This document shows, one piece after another, positions 1 through 9,621 of a stretch of 64,000 nucleotides of DNA. Source of the DNA: Tethya wilhelma (Eukaryota > Porifera > Demospongiae > Tethyida > Tethyidae); contig CAXIPT010000004.1 in NCBI GenBank assembly GCA_964030475.1, positions 4,084,211 through 4,148,210 on the forward strand. The letters are read 5' to 3'. Made by a program: the position numbers and the translations under genes. Positions within the stretch are counted from its first letter, which is position 1, and the number at the start of each line of letters is the position of its first letter. Under the pieces are notes generated by a model, which was not told where the DNA came from, did no database searches, and saw nothing but the letters and a program-made list of their open reading frames with translations.

Positions 1-130
1 TCTCTTCAATTTCAATTTGAAGTGTCAAAATGCTATCCACTAGTTCAGCTCTTATTTTAGTGGCCTCAGTATATCATCCTATGATTGATTTCCTGCTGTA
101 CTTGCTCGTACATTTCATTGGACATGTTAG
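1..130 (-). pseudogene. Coiled-coil-like coding relic; uninterrupted copy of the hAT-1 target
   Basis: On the minus strand this reads as a charged, heptad-like stretch (for example EATKIRAELVDSILTLQIEI) with one frame change near the middle. The same DNA occurs split in two at 24024-24062 and 30337-30440, on either side of the large hAT element. Position 1 onward is therefore a paralogous, uninterrupted version of that insertion site. The function of the parent gene is unknown to me; the sequence runs off the window edge, so its N- or C-terminal context cannot be seen. Confidence 0.55.
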
Positions 131-763
131 TACGTACTACTGTGATGCAACTTCTTAACAGCTTCCGACCATGCTTTCAATTAAATCTTTCAGCTTGATA
201 TCATGTTGATGTTAGGTTTTGTTTTTAGAAGGAAAAACATTTGGGATGTAATCAGGATACTAATTAGACCTGCATGCATGAATGAGATTAGAGCTATATA
301 TGAGGCCTGGCATTGCAATGTTGATTCTGAGTTTGAGTCCATGGAGCATACAAAAACTTAATGAATGCTAGTGGTAGAAATAGATTTCCACTGGGCAGAA
401 CGATTCATAGCTGCCACAGACCTTACTGCATGCATGGATCATTCCGATGGAAATGATAATTAAAACCATAGTGAGAACCTCTGTGAGTACATTTATTGCA
501 TCCAGTAACACAGCAATTTACTCAGCACACGATTATAAGACACTCATGTTGAAGCACAGCTAATCAGCTTGGACGAGCTGCGGCAAAAGATCATGTGGAA
601 ATGGTCTATACTTGTCCAAGTCATTACCTTCACATCTCCACTTTGCTACCATCAAACAAACATGTAGTCATGTTTGTAGGCCACTCGCATGCGCCTTGTT
701 GGTGCTCACATGCATGCACAATATTGCATACTAGTACATAAATATAACAAAGTGAAATAACTT
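131..763. other. No gene seen
   Basis: AT-rich sequence without a convincing open frame, RNA gene or repeat structure that I can support. Confidence 0.5.
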
Positions 764-1495
764 ATGGCTTCACTGAATGTACTTCCTAAGTTAGTTTCTG
801 AAGCTATTTCTTCAGCCAGTCAGGCTGGCAAGCAACTCTCCTGGAAGATCCAGGAGAGTTCCAAAGGCACTCTTATACAGTTGGTCTGGAAACCAGTTCC
901 AATTTGTGTCCCTAACCAGAGGACTGGTGTCTTGATGGGCAGCAATTGGAACTCCTTTGCTCCTGCCCCTGGCACTGGCTCTTTGGCAAGCAAGAAGAAG
1001 AGAAGGAACCCTCCTTCTCGTCAACGAAGGAGTGCTAAACGTTTAGCTAAGTTTCTGGATCGGAAGCATTCTTCTACTGACGCACCAGCTGAGCCAGTGG
1101 CTTCTGAAGTGAAGCATTCTACTACTGCGGATTTACCAGCTGAGCCAGTGGTTTCTGCAAGATCATTGAGTCCTGCATGTGTTGCTAGAGATGGTGTGTG
1201 TTCATACTGCTGTGAGACAGCATAGCTGCTGTAATAATGCTGGAGTAACTGTTGACGACACTACTGCTGATGATATGCTTGACTGTGACCCTATTTCTTC
1301 TCTTGCATTGGAGTTGTCCAACTGTCACGACATAGAGTATGAAGTGAACAATGATACTGCTGGGCTGCGCTACACTAAGTCTGATGGTTCAAACAAGTGG
1401 ATCCCTGTTGTGGCTTACCGTCATGGTCGTGTAAGTGAGTTTAGTCTGTTTGATGTGGAGGGTCTTCCCAAGAATGTTTCATTTCAACTTCTAAN
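764..1495 (+). pseudogene. Unrecognised basic protein, frameshifted and cut off at an assembly N
   Basis: The first frame (764-1225) encodes 153 residues starting MASLNVLPKL. It contains a strongly basic block around residues 76-100 (KKKRRNPPSRQRRSAKRLAK) and Ala/Pro/Ser-rich linkers after it. Around 1210 the coding character moves to the next frame and continues through about 1495 (CNNAGVTVDD...SNKWIPVVAYRHGRV), so one indel probably separates two parts of the same protein. The N at 1496 ends it abruptly, followed by G/C tracts. I do not recognise the family. The basic block could bind nucleic acid, but that is inference. It may belong to a mobile element rather than the host. Confidence 0.5.
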
Positions 1496-1496
1496 G

Positions 1497-1590
1497 TTAA
1501 CCCCCCCAAGCCTAGTTACAAACAGCATGTTAGGGGGGTTGGATATATACCTAAGGGGGGTTTAACCCCCCTAACCCCCCCTTAATTCAG
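1497..1590. repeat. G/C-tract inverted low-complexity block
   Basis: Runs of six to seven C or G alternate in opposite orientation (for example at 1501-1507, 1534-1539, 1555-1560 and 1566-1571), so the block can fold back on itself. Similar C/G tracts flank the hAT ends elsewhere in the window (24095-24180, 30255-30325). It may be a degenerate transposon terminus joined to the N at 1496. Confidence 0.45.
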
Positions 1591-1789
1591 GCACTGGGCC
1601 TTACCATTGAAATAAGGGATAGGACTTTCCATCATTTATAACAAACTTACAAAAAATGCATGCAGAAAGTGTCCATATGCCTTCCCACATGCAAGAATTC
1701 TATTCATTATTAACAGTGTATAATACATGTCCTATGACAGGAGTGGTTAATACTTAGTAAACACATGACAATATTACTAACAATTTCCC

Positions 1790-2300
1790 ACCTTGTAAAT
1801 ATGCAGATACACCATACTGGATTGCAGGAGCAGGAACAGAAACAATCACTCTAAATCCACCGGTACTATCTGCAGTTGTTACCTCAGGTGGGCTACTGGT
1901 CAGTGGAATACTTTCATTGTCAAGCTCTGCATCAGGAGCACCTACAAGTGCCTCCACCAGCCACAACAGCAACAGTTCCTCCTGCAAGCTCTTCAACCCA
2001 GGGCACTAACAGCAGCCCCACCAGCAATTCTTCCAATAGTACTACCAGCTCCTGGTGGTGCATCTACTGTTGCTGCAGGATCAACTGCGTCCCCACTACC
2101 ACATAGCGCTAGGGCTAAGGCTGGCTCTATACCACGAACCCGACACCAACGTCAGACGCAGGCGACCAGACAGAGCTCGAGCTAGACGATATGATCATGG
2201 CCAATACGATCATAGCTGAGGAGGCCGAGGAGGTCAAGGAGGTCGAGGCAATCAAGGAGGTAGATATAACGGTGAACAGAGCTAGGCCCTTTAAGCACAT
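1790..2300 (+). pseudogene. Degenerate coding relic, Ala/Pro/Ser- then Arg/Gly-rich
   Basis: Coding-like sequence shifts among frames. About 2010-2170 gives an Ala/Pro/Ser-rich stretch ending in Arg/Gln/Thr residues (RTRHQRQTQATRQSS), and about 2140-2280 in another frame gives an RGG-like stretch (GGRGGQGGRGNQGGRYNGE). No single frame stays open. It may be the far side of the relic at 764-1495 or a separate one. No family is recognised. Confidence 0.35.
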
Positions 2301-2375
2301 TGTAAGTAAACTTGATTCAATTTATTGTTCAATGATCACTAGCTACACAATTCAGTTCTTTTATCCATTTTTACT

Positions 2376-2696
2376 ACAAGTAGTAAATATTTTATTAAAA
2401 AATGAAAAGTGTAGGAATGGGCACAAACAAGACAAGTCTCTGAATTTCGGCACATGACTACTTCGTTTTCATGAGTCAAGTAATGTCGGTCGTTTGGCTC
2501 ATGAGTCAAGGCAAACCTCACTTGACTAATTTGGATGAATTTACAAGCATGTAGAATGTAGGTCCACAGTCATGTTTAAGAGTTGGGCACAAAAAAATCA
2601 TGTGTTGAAATTCAGAGACTTGTCTTGTTTCCTTGCTTTTTGCCGCACTGCCCATTCCTACACTTCTCATTTTTATAAAATTTTTATTATACTTGT
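2376..2696. repeat. Rep-C foldback element (full copy with divergent centre)
   Basis: Termini are ACAAGTAGTAAA on the left and its complement ending in ACTTGT on the right. The motif TAGGAATGGGC lies about 35 bp inside the left end and its complement GCCCATTCCTA lies inside the right end. A related compact copy is at 28000-28133, with further pieces at 40887-40990 and 44820-45280. No transposase is encoded. Confidence 0.7.
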
Positions 2697-2970
2697 TCAT
2701 TCACTTTTTTAAACACTAAGGTGCTCAATTGCATGGAAAGAATCATACAGCAGAGACTAGTCAGTCTCTGCAAAAGGCAGCAGAAATGTTCATTTGATGC
2801 GCATGCGCATTATATGTAAGCAACCACGTGGTCTATTGACGACCTTAACTTTACCTATGTTAATAGGCTAAATAAAAAGTACAGTATTTTATATCGAGAG
2901 TTTCAAAGCTGCCTAGATTTTGTTTGCTGCCTTTTCGCCAGCAAATAAGTCAAAAAGTACAGATAAAGTG
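2697..2970. repeat. Dispersed repeat shared with 28134-28370
   Basis: Sequence following the Rep-C copy remains similar to the sequence following the Rep-C copy at 28000-28133 (shared AGAGACTRGT, GCGCATGC and GAGTTTCAAAGC blocks). The foldback is therefore part of, or was carried by, a larger repeated segment of about 600 bp. Confidence 0.5.
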
Positions 2971-2974
2971 AAGT

Positions 2975-4117
2975 TCCATGCACCACACAATAAAGGGTTT
3001 ACCTTTAGAATAATGTTCTGGTTGATACTGATACCATGAGAAATTAACTAGTGTTTTAGTTTTCTCAATATTGTTGACTTTGAATGTACAGTGACTAAGT
3101 AGTTGAGTCTTGAGAGGTTATTATCATAACTTGTGGCTATCGGTACACCAAAGATCAACTAGGAAGGATAGTGGATAATGACGTGATCCATAGCAACCAT
3201 ATATATCTTCCCATGTAATTGAATTGTATCATTTCCAACAGAAAAATGGGCACACGACTGTGAATTTTATACAATTTACAGTATAGATCACACAAAAGTT
3301 CAGCTGAACATCATCAAGAATAGTTTCCTTTTTTTGGACATTGTCTATGAATGTTGTTTCAGGATCGACATCGTGTGCTGATATTGTGTTTCTAACTGAG
3401 CCTACTTCAGCTGCTTTCATTGAGAAATGTCTGCAAAGGTCATAGAAAATTCAGTTGGAAGTGGTAACGATTGTACACCATGATCATGAATGTATCTTTC
3501 AATCAGTTGAACTTCTATTATTGTTTGGGAAGCTACCAAGGATGCTGTACCTTTCGAAAGCATATAGCCAGAAGCCATGTAGGGGTGCATAATCTAGTAC
3601 ACATGTACATGAAGTCAAATGAGCATGCATATGCATGTTTGGTGTAACAATGTCCATAAATACGTTCAGATCTACAGCAAAATTGCATGATTAAAACATC
3701 TGCTAGTTAAAATCAAACTTTTCTAAAAATACCAAATGGATAGAGACCTGGCCAAGTAATCACTCACTACCAATCCGATTGAATCACTTGTAAATGAAGT
3801 GTGGCAGCAGCTGAGAATATACTTGAATACAACCACTGAAATTTGTTGAAGTTTTAGACCATCAACTTTTAAAGCTGTTTGGCCTTTAAGTGACTCTAAA
3901 ACTACTCCTCTATCAAGTGACCATCAAACTTTCTCTCCTCTATCAAGTGACCATTAGTAGCTACTCGCTAACTCTATATTTATTATATTACTAGCTCTAT
4001 ATTTACTGAAGGGGCTGTTGAAGAAGATATTGGGAGAAGGTTACTACCTTTATCATAAAGAGTACTAGATTAGAATATATCACCCTGAAAAAGGAGATAT
4101 CTTGGCATTACCAAAGC
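2975..4117 (-). pseudogene. CACTA/EnSpm-like (TNP2, DUF4218-type) transposase fragment, copy 1
   Basis: Reverse-complement match over about 1.1 kb to 37862-38971. The minus strand encodes remnants of the same protein: a block corresponding to DYAPLHGFWLYAFERY (from about 3590 downward), then MKAAEVGSVRNTISAHDVD from 3420 to 3229, in different frames. The first block resembles the DUF4218 region next to TNP2 transposases of CACTA/EnSpm elements; I rely on memory of the motif. Copy 1 keeps the intact TA at 3032-3033 where copy 2 carries a Tigger insertion. It ends exactly at the N at 4118. No terminal repeats are visible and it is not functional. Confidence 0.6.
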
Positions 4118-4118
4118 N

Positions 4119-4422
4119 AGATGTAGCGCAGCGCATCCGTGCAAAAAAAAAATTTTTCGTGCAAAAACGCGAATTAAACTAAAACCGCATTTTACTCCAA
4201 AAACAATAATTTCCTAACCGGCAGGTTTTCCCTTGACAGGTCACAATTATTACCTTATTAGTAACACTTTATACAGTATTATGATAATAATATGTGAGGC
4301 TCCAAGGGAAAACCGGACGTTTGGGAAATTATTGTTTTTAGAGTAAAATGCGGTTTTAGTTTATTTCGCGTTTTTGCGCGAAATTTTTTTTACTGCACGG
4401 ACGCATTGCGCTACATCTCAGC
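4119..4422. repeat. Long foldback element, ~120-bp arms
   Basis: Left arm (from AGATGTAGCGCAGCGC at 4119) and right arm (ending GCGCTACATCT at about 4421) are near-perfect inverted repeats through the CCGCATTTTACT and AAACAATAATTTCC blocks, separated by an AT-rich spacer. A partial arm (AAACGTCCGGTTTTCGCTTGG) recurs at about 5172-5215. The left boundary coincides with an N, so the true end is uncertain. Confidence 0.75.
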
Positions 4423-4664
4423 ATGCTCCACGCAAAATTTGAGGGGTGGAGCTGCTTCTGTTGCAGAGATATAGACCGTATTGTTAGCCCTGTTCATTTT
4501 TATTTAGTTGCTAACACGGAGAACTGTTGCTATGCTGTGCAACAGACCGTAGTGAATATTAATGAGCTAGGCAGCTGCCACAAAAATGAATTGTTTATTC
4601 GATGTTCTCAGTTGTCTATAAGCTGAATGATCTCAGAATTTTGCTACAGCACACGGGCAGAAAG

Positions 4665-5035
4665 GTGAGCTAAAGCTTTATACGTGCTTGTCTAATCCAA
4701 GCGCTTACATACAGTAGCTTTCTACTCGTAAGTATTGCCTCTCCCTGTACGGCGATCGCGTACAGGTTATTGTGAGGCTTATTTTAGTTCTTGGAACTTA
4801 CTATATCTAGAATCTATCTCTCTGCTAGCAAGCGCTTACCTCCTCGAGTCCAGTAGCCGTCTCCTGGGTCTTCTTTCCTAGCTACTCGCTTCTCACTAAA
4901 ATTAATAATTTTAGTCCCCACGTGGCTGGCTGTGGTAATATTCAGCATGTACTGTACATGATCTAATTAAGATACGGAGAGTATACGGACCGCCCATAGT
5001 TTACATAGCAACAGGTTTACAACTGTTTTACCAGG
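4665..5035 (+). repeat. Dispersed repeat, copy 1 (second copy 61515-61890)
   Basis: About 370 bp aligns in the same orientation with 61515-61890, sharing blocks such as TACAGGTTATT, TTTTAGTTC, CCTGGGTCTTCTTT and AGCATGTACTGTACATGATC. No open frame is conserved between the two copies. Identity of the element is unknown. Confidence 0.7.
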
Positions 5036-5766
5036 AAGCCACGATTGGAGGCAGGGCTGCTTGCAAGAGCTATATCTGGAAAACTACAACAGCTATGCGC
5101 ACCAAATTTTGACATGCGCTTCCTAGAAAGGCCTAGATACACATGGAATAGCTAACTCAAAATTCGCGGAAATTCCCAAACGTCCGGTTTTCGCTTGGAG
5201 CCTCACATATTACCTATTATGGCAAGACAATGTTAAAACAGTGCAGACATCTACATACATAATCCCACGGAACTCATGAACACTTCATTTCTCCAAAGCC
5301 GATTTTTTTCCAAATATTTATGAATCATTGATAAACGTTCAGTAAAAGTTAGAAAAAAATTCAATGAATCTGACTGTGTGAAAAGTAGTCGAAGGGTACG
5401 CTTATTGACCTTTAACCTCAAAAACAAATTACACCCACTTGTTGCATATCATCTTGAAGCACTTTTCATAGGCTATTAAAAAATGCTTTTACTTTTTTAA
5501 AAGCTTGTTCCTATCCAAAATTATGATCACTTTTGTGCAATGAAGTACAAGCAAAATTCCCAAAAAATCTATATGTTTGGAGGTTTGGTTCTGGGAAGCC
5601 ATACCACCTGAGCAGCTAAAACTCGTCGTGGTTTTATGTTTTCACACCTAGTATGTATGCAACGAATTTTTAAAAAATTTGGCATGGGTGTCAATATTTC
5701 ATGTTGATTACACATGGAATGACCCAATAGCAACATCATGCACATCATCTGCATGGATAATAATAT
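5036..5766. other. No gene seen; contains a foldback arm fragment
   Basis: Non-coding AT-rich DNA. The only recognisable part is 5172-5215, an arm fragment of the foldback at 4119-4422. Confidence 0.5.
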
Positions 5767-6030
5767 TGGTTAGTATGGTGTTGCTGTGTTGCTTTATGGT
5801 ATTGCTAGCCTTAAAGTATGCATAATTATGCGTGGTGTTGGTGGTGTTGCTGTGTTGCTCTACGGTGATGCTGGTGTTGCCAGTCTTAAGTATGGTGTTG
5901 GTGGTGTTGCTGTGTTGTTCTATGGTGTTGCTGGTGTTGCTGAGTCTTAAGTATGGTGTTGGTGGTGTTGCCAGTCTTAAGTATGGTGTTGGTGGTGTTG
6001 CTGTGTTGTTCTATGGTGTTGCTAGTGTTG
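5767..6030 (+). repeat. 60-bp minisatellite, GGTGTTGCT-rich
   Basis: Imperfect tandem repeat of about 60 bp built from GGTGTTGCT submotifs followed by a GTCTTAAGTATGG spacer, roughly four copies. Because 60 is divisible by three it stays open as a Val/Leu/Cys-rich frame (5832-6056), which I regard as fortuitous. The same repeat occurs in the opposite orientation at 56470-56705. It ends at the N at 6031. Confidence 0.85.
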
Positions 6031-6031
6031 N

Positions 6032-6186
6032 AAGCGCGTGCTGCGGTTCGATTTAATGAATGGGAGGGGCTAAAATTAGCTAATTAAGTGGGTGTGGTTT
6101 CCTGTACGTCGCACAAAATTTCTGCCGCGCTTCGCGTGCAATATTTTTATTGCTCCCTCTTTTCTAAAATCCTGGCTACGCCACTG
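6032..6186 (-). mobile_element. hAT-like element end (relic)
   Basis: Reading the minus strand from about 6186, the sequence begins CAGTGGCGTAGCCAGGATTT. This is very like the CAGGGGCGTAGCCAGGATT terminus of the nonautonomous hAT at 63266-63620, and both are followed by a segment containing a GCGCGAAG-type motif. The other end is lost at the N at 6031. Confidence 0.5.
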
Positions 6187-7613
6187 TTGGTGTATGTCAG
6201 TAATAGTTTGCATGAAATGTACTTCCAAAAGATCACTAAAAAGCCTGCTTGACTGTTCCCAGCATAACATATGGTAGTGTGCATTATTTAGAAAAGCAAT
6301 TGAAAAAAAGATGGGTCTCCTGTAAGTTTCCAGCTTAATATACTTTGTGCCTCAATTAATGACCTGCAGACCCAAAATACATGTGCAAAACATGCACACG
6401 TGTGAGTGTAATCATGCAAGCTGTGTTGCAGCACCCAGAAGAACAGATATCTTTGCATTTATACTGTGGCCTAAAATTCCAGTTAGTTTGGAAGCTATCC
6501 ATACGATCAGCACTTCACAAGATGCTAATTAAGTTATTTCCACATTTTTTTTACATCTTGGAATTTAGTTGTTCATAACTCGCTGATTGATGTGCATGCA
6601 ACAAGACAACACTCCCTAGCCACCACATGGCCAAGCACCCTTAACTTTGTTTTGCTAGATTTTTAATAGTGATACATATTTTGTATTGGGTCTATGTTGA
6701 CTGAATGATGTCACACTTTGTAAGTTAAGTGAGTGGCAAATGTGAATATCATTAAAGTAAAGACAGCTAGGTACATAATTATATAATATTCACAATTGAC
6801 ACCCACTTACACAGATTGTGATGTCATTCAGTCAAAATGTGTACTGTATGTATGTTGTTGCTCTTAATATGCTCTTGGTACTAGGATACTACTATATGTG
6901 AGTATATCAGCAAAATGCACAATATATGGGGCTAGTATGTAAACTTTCCCAAACATGGTACTTAGGAATAAACGAAAAAAGTCAAAAAAATCACTAAACT
7001 TATTGTCACTATTCTGCTTTTAGGATTATACTTGTAGCCTTCTTAGTATTAATGTATGCATGCAATCAAGGGGAAAATATTATTTTTTGATGATTGCTGC
7101 CATGACTAACCAATTCACACACTAATTAACATGGGTATGGTTTCACACATGTGTACACACATTTACTGATTGTGTTAAACTGTATTGTCAGCTATATTGA
7201 TCAGGCATTCATCTATTGTATGTAGTAGCTAGCTGTGCCAAAACAGTATGAATCACCATGTTTTAATGCACAGTCTGTCAGCCTGAGATTATTCTATTGG
7301 TTGTTACCTTTCACAAATCCTTGTTAAAAACTGTAAATGAACCAAAAATTGGTGATATCTTCCATTTTTAATGCCGGAATGAATTAAAAAACTCGTAACC
7401 ATTATATATGCAGTGCTGCTTTTTATTACAAATCTGTATGCTTGCATTGCTTATAATCAATTTTGACAGTAAAGGAGTTCTGATTGCCAAAAGTTCACAT
7501 AGAACATTACACAATGATAATTATAATACTATAATAAGTATTACAACTTTGGTGGCTGGATATAAAATATCTTTCATTGATTTCTACTTGCCCAACATAC
7601 ATACACAACTATT
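6187..7613. other. No gene seen; one weak inverted repeat
   Basis: Non-coding. An imperfect inverted repeat at about 6672-6845 (TTGACTGAATGATGTCACA against its complement near 6815-6845) could be an old MITE. The open frames at 6347-6578 overlap each other and lack coding character. Confidence 0.45.
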
Positions 7614-7614
7614 A

Positions 7615-7859
7615 TACCGTAAACATGGAAATATTGGCAGTAATTAATTTGGCGATTTTGGTCTGCCGGCCGCCAACAAAAATATTGGTTGTTTATTTGG
7701 CGGTCATTGACTAAACATTCGCAGAATTATATGTATGACGAAATATTGGCAGTACATTAAATTTGGCGATTTCTGAGATGATGGCAGTACATTAAATTTG
7801 GCGATTTTGGTGATGATCACCAAAATTAATGTACCACCAATATTTCCACGTTTACAGTA
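7615..7859. mobile_element. TA-flanked MITE
   Basis: Starts TACCGTAAACATGGAAATAT and ends with the near-complement ATATTTCCACGTTTACAGTA, with TA at both edges. It contains internal direct repeats of AGTACATTAAATTTGGCGAT (about 7752 and 7786). It is 245 bp long with no coding capacity. A TA target suggests mobilisation by a Tc1/mariner- or PIF-type transposase; the family is not determined. Confidence 0.75.
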
Positions 7860-9531
7860 GTCCTGTTCAATCACCGTACAGTGTTCAGTATAGCTATAGT
7901 GGTCAATGTGAATCAATTTTAGCTGAACAAAATTAATGGTTGTAGCTTGTGTACATGACTGATAATGACACTAGATGTCTCCTTATGTTTCCTGATGGTT
8001 GGATATTATATGTTACTGCATCAGCCATCTTTCCAAGGTGGGAAATCCGGTATTTCAAAAGAAACTGGGTACTTACGGATTTATTACAAAAGATGAGGAA
8101 AAATAGCCAATACTTAGTTCAAGTAATGATATGGAATATAAACTTCTCTTGCATGCAGTGTGAATTCTAAAATACTACAAAAAATTTAAACTAATTATCT
8201 TACGATATATAATTCCATATCCTTTTCCAATCGTTGTAAGTGTCACAATTAAAATCGTACCATAATTGTATCTGTACCATTGCAATTATGGCAATTACAA
8301 AAACATGAAGGAAAATAAAATCAGATCTAAGAACCACTATTGAATAGTAATTACAGTAGTATTTTGAAAAAATTTGTTTAACAAGCCTGAGGATCAGCCA
8401 ATTATTCCTAATAAAAGATATTCTTTTATCATTATCTTTCTTTTAATCTGATTTCATTTCCTTCATACTTTTGTTATTATACTGATAGTGACACTATAAT
8501 CATACATACTTCAACTCTCAGTAGTGATTGACTAACTATACTTTTTACCAGGTATGCCCCTTGTATCCACAGAACAATTTGCTGCCACAGAGTATTTGGC
8601 TTACATTTTTAAGTACAATTTCATTGTCATACAATAATTATACATTTATAAACTTTGATCAGCTTGTAGAATTTGTCCTGTCACAAAATTCTAAATATGA
8701 ATGCTTAATTAATTAGGTGCTTGCTAGTTTTTATAATTATTGTAATTTGCAGTCATAATGTTTTGGTGGACAAATTAATGTAAATTATGTGTTAAACATG
8801 CTCTCAAATTTATTACCAAACTTATTTTCAAATTAAGAAAACCAAAATTAATTATTCTAGACCCAGAATGCAAATTTATATTGGGAGTGAAAAGTATTGT
8901 CTACCTTTTGGGCTACCATTTTTCAGAGCACTTCTCTCTAACACCTCCAGAGACTCTTAGAGACTTTTTGTTAAAAACAATTATCAAACAAACAAACAAT
9001 TTTTATTATTATTAGTTCAGAAATATGGACTACCTACCTAACCATATCTCAGGATATCTGAGCATTTAATTGGATAAGCATGGGCAGTTGGTGAGCTTAT
9101 ACCTAAGGTTTGGAAAAATTATCAGTGCAATTATAGCCGACTGTTTTTCAAACCGAGATTTTTTGAAGGATTAATTTTTTTCTTGTTAATGAAATTCTTG
9201 TAATTAGTACTAAAGTGTGCAAGCACTCACCTGCAATAGTTTTAAAGTTTCTGCTGAGATTTGGTTCATTTATCAACCAGCAACAATTCCATGTGTGGGT
9301 GGTGTCTGAGCATGCACCCTAGTTATAGTCAGATTTTTAGTAAACATGTTTGTTCTGGTTATGCTGAGGGCTTATCTAGATCTAATATCATTTTCCTTCA
9401 TGCTTTTGTAATTGTACAGAAAATTCCTGAATTATTGTTCTTTAGATCTGATTTCATTGATAGTGACACCATAATCATTATACTTATGTTCAGCTATGCC
9501 TTAAGCTGGTGCATGACTTTGGGACTCTGGC
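7860..9531. other. Upstream region of the lipoxygenase gene, non-coding
   Basis: No supported gene. A hairpin-forming pair lies at about 8303-8468 (ATGAAGGAAAATAAAATCAG against CTGATTTCATTTCCTTCAT). Part of this segment (TTTCATT...GATAGTGACACYATAATCAT, 8448-8505) is repeated in diverged form at 9390-9490, just upstream of the lipoxygenase promoter. Confidence 0.45.
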
Positions 9532-9539
9532 TATAAAAG
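9532..9539 (+). promoter_or_regulatory. TATA box of the lipoxygenase gene
   Basis: TATAAAAG lies 83 bp upstream of the proposed start codon at 9622, which would place transcription start near 9562 with a short 5' leader. The position and near-consensus sequence support a core promoter. Transcription data would be needed to confirm it. Confidence 0.5.
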
Positions 9540-9621
9540 TTCAGTGTTTGCGCATTCATGCATGTGCCGAATCCCTTCAAAATTATCCGAGTTGGTCTTA
9601 AATTGGGACTAGACATTGCCA

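Noticed and set aside
5832..6056. Val/Leu/Cys-rich frame
   Set aside because: It is produced by the 60-bp minisatellite. The inverted array at 56470-56705 gives a similar frame, so coding is not needed to explain it.
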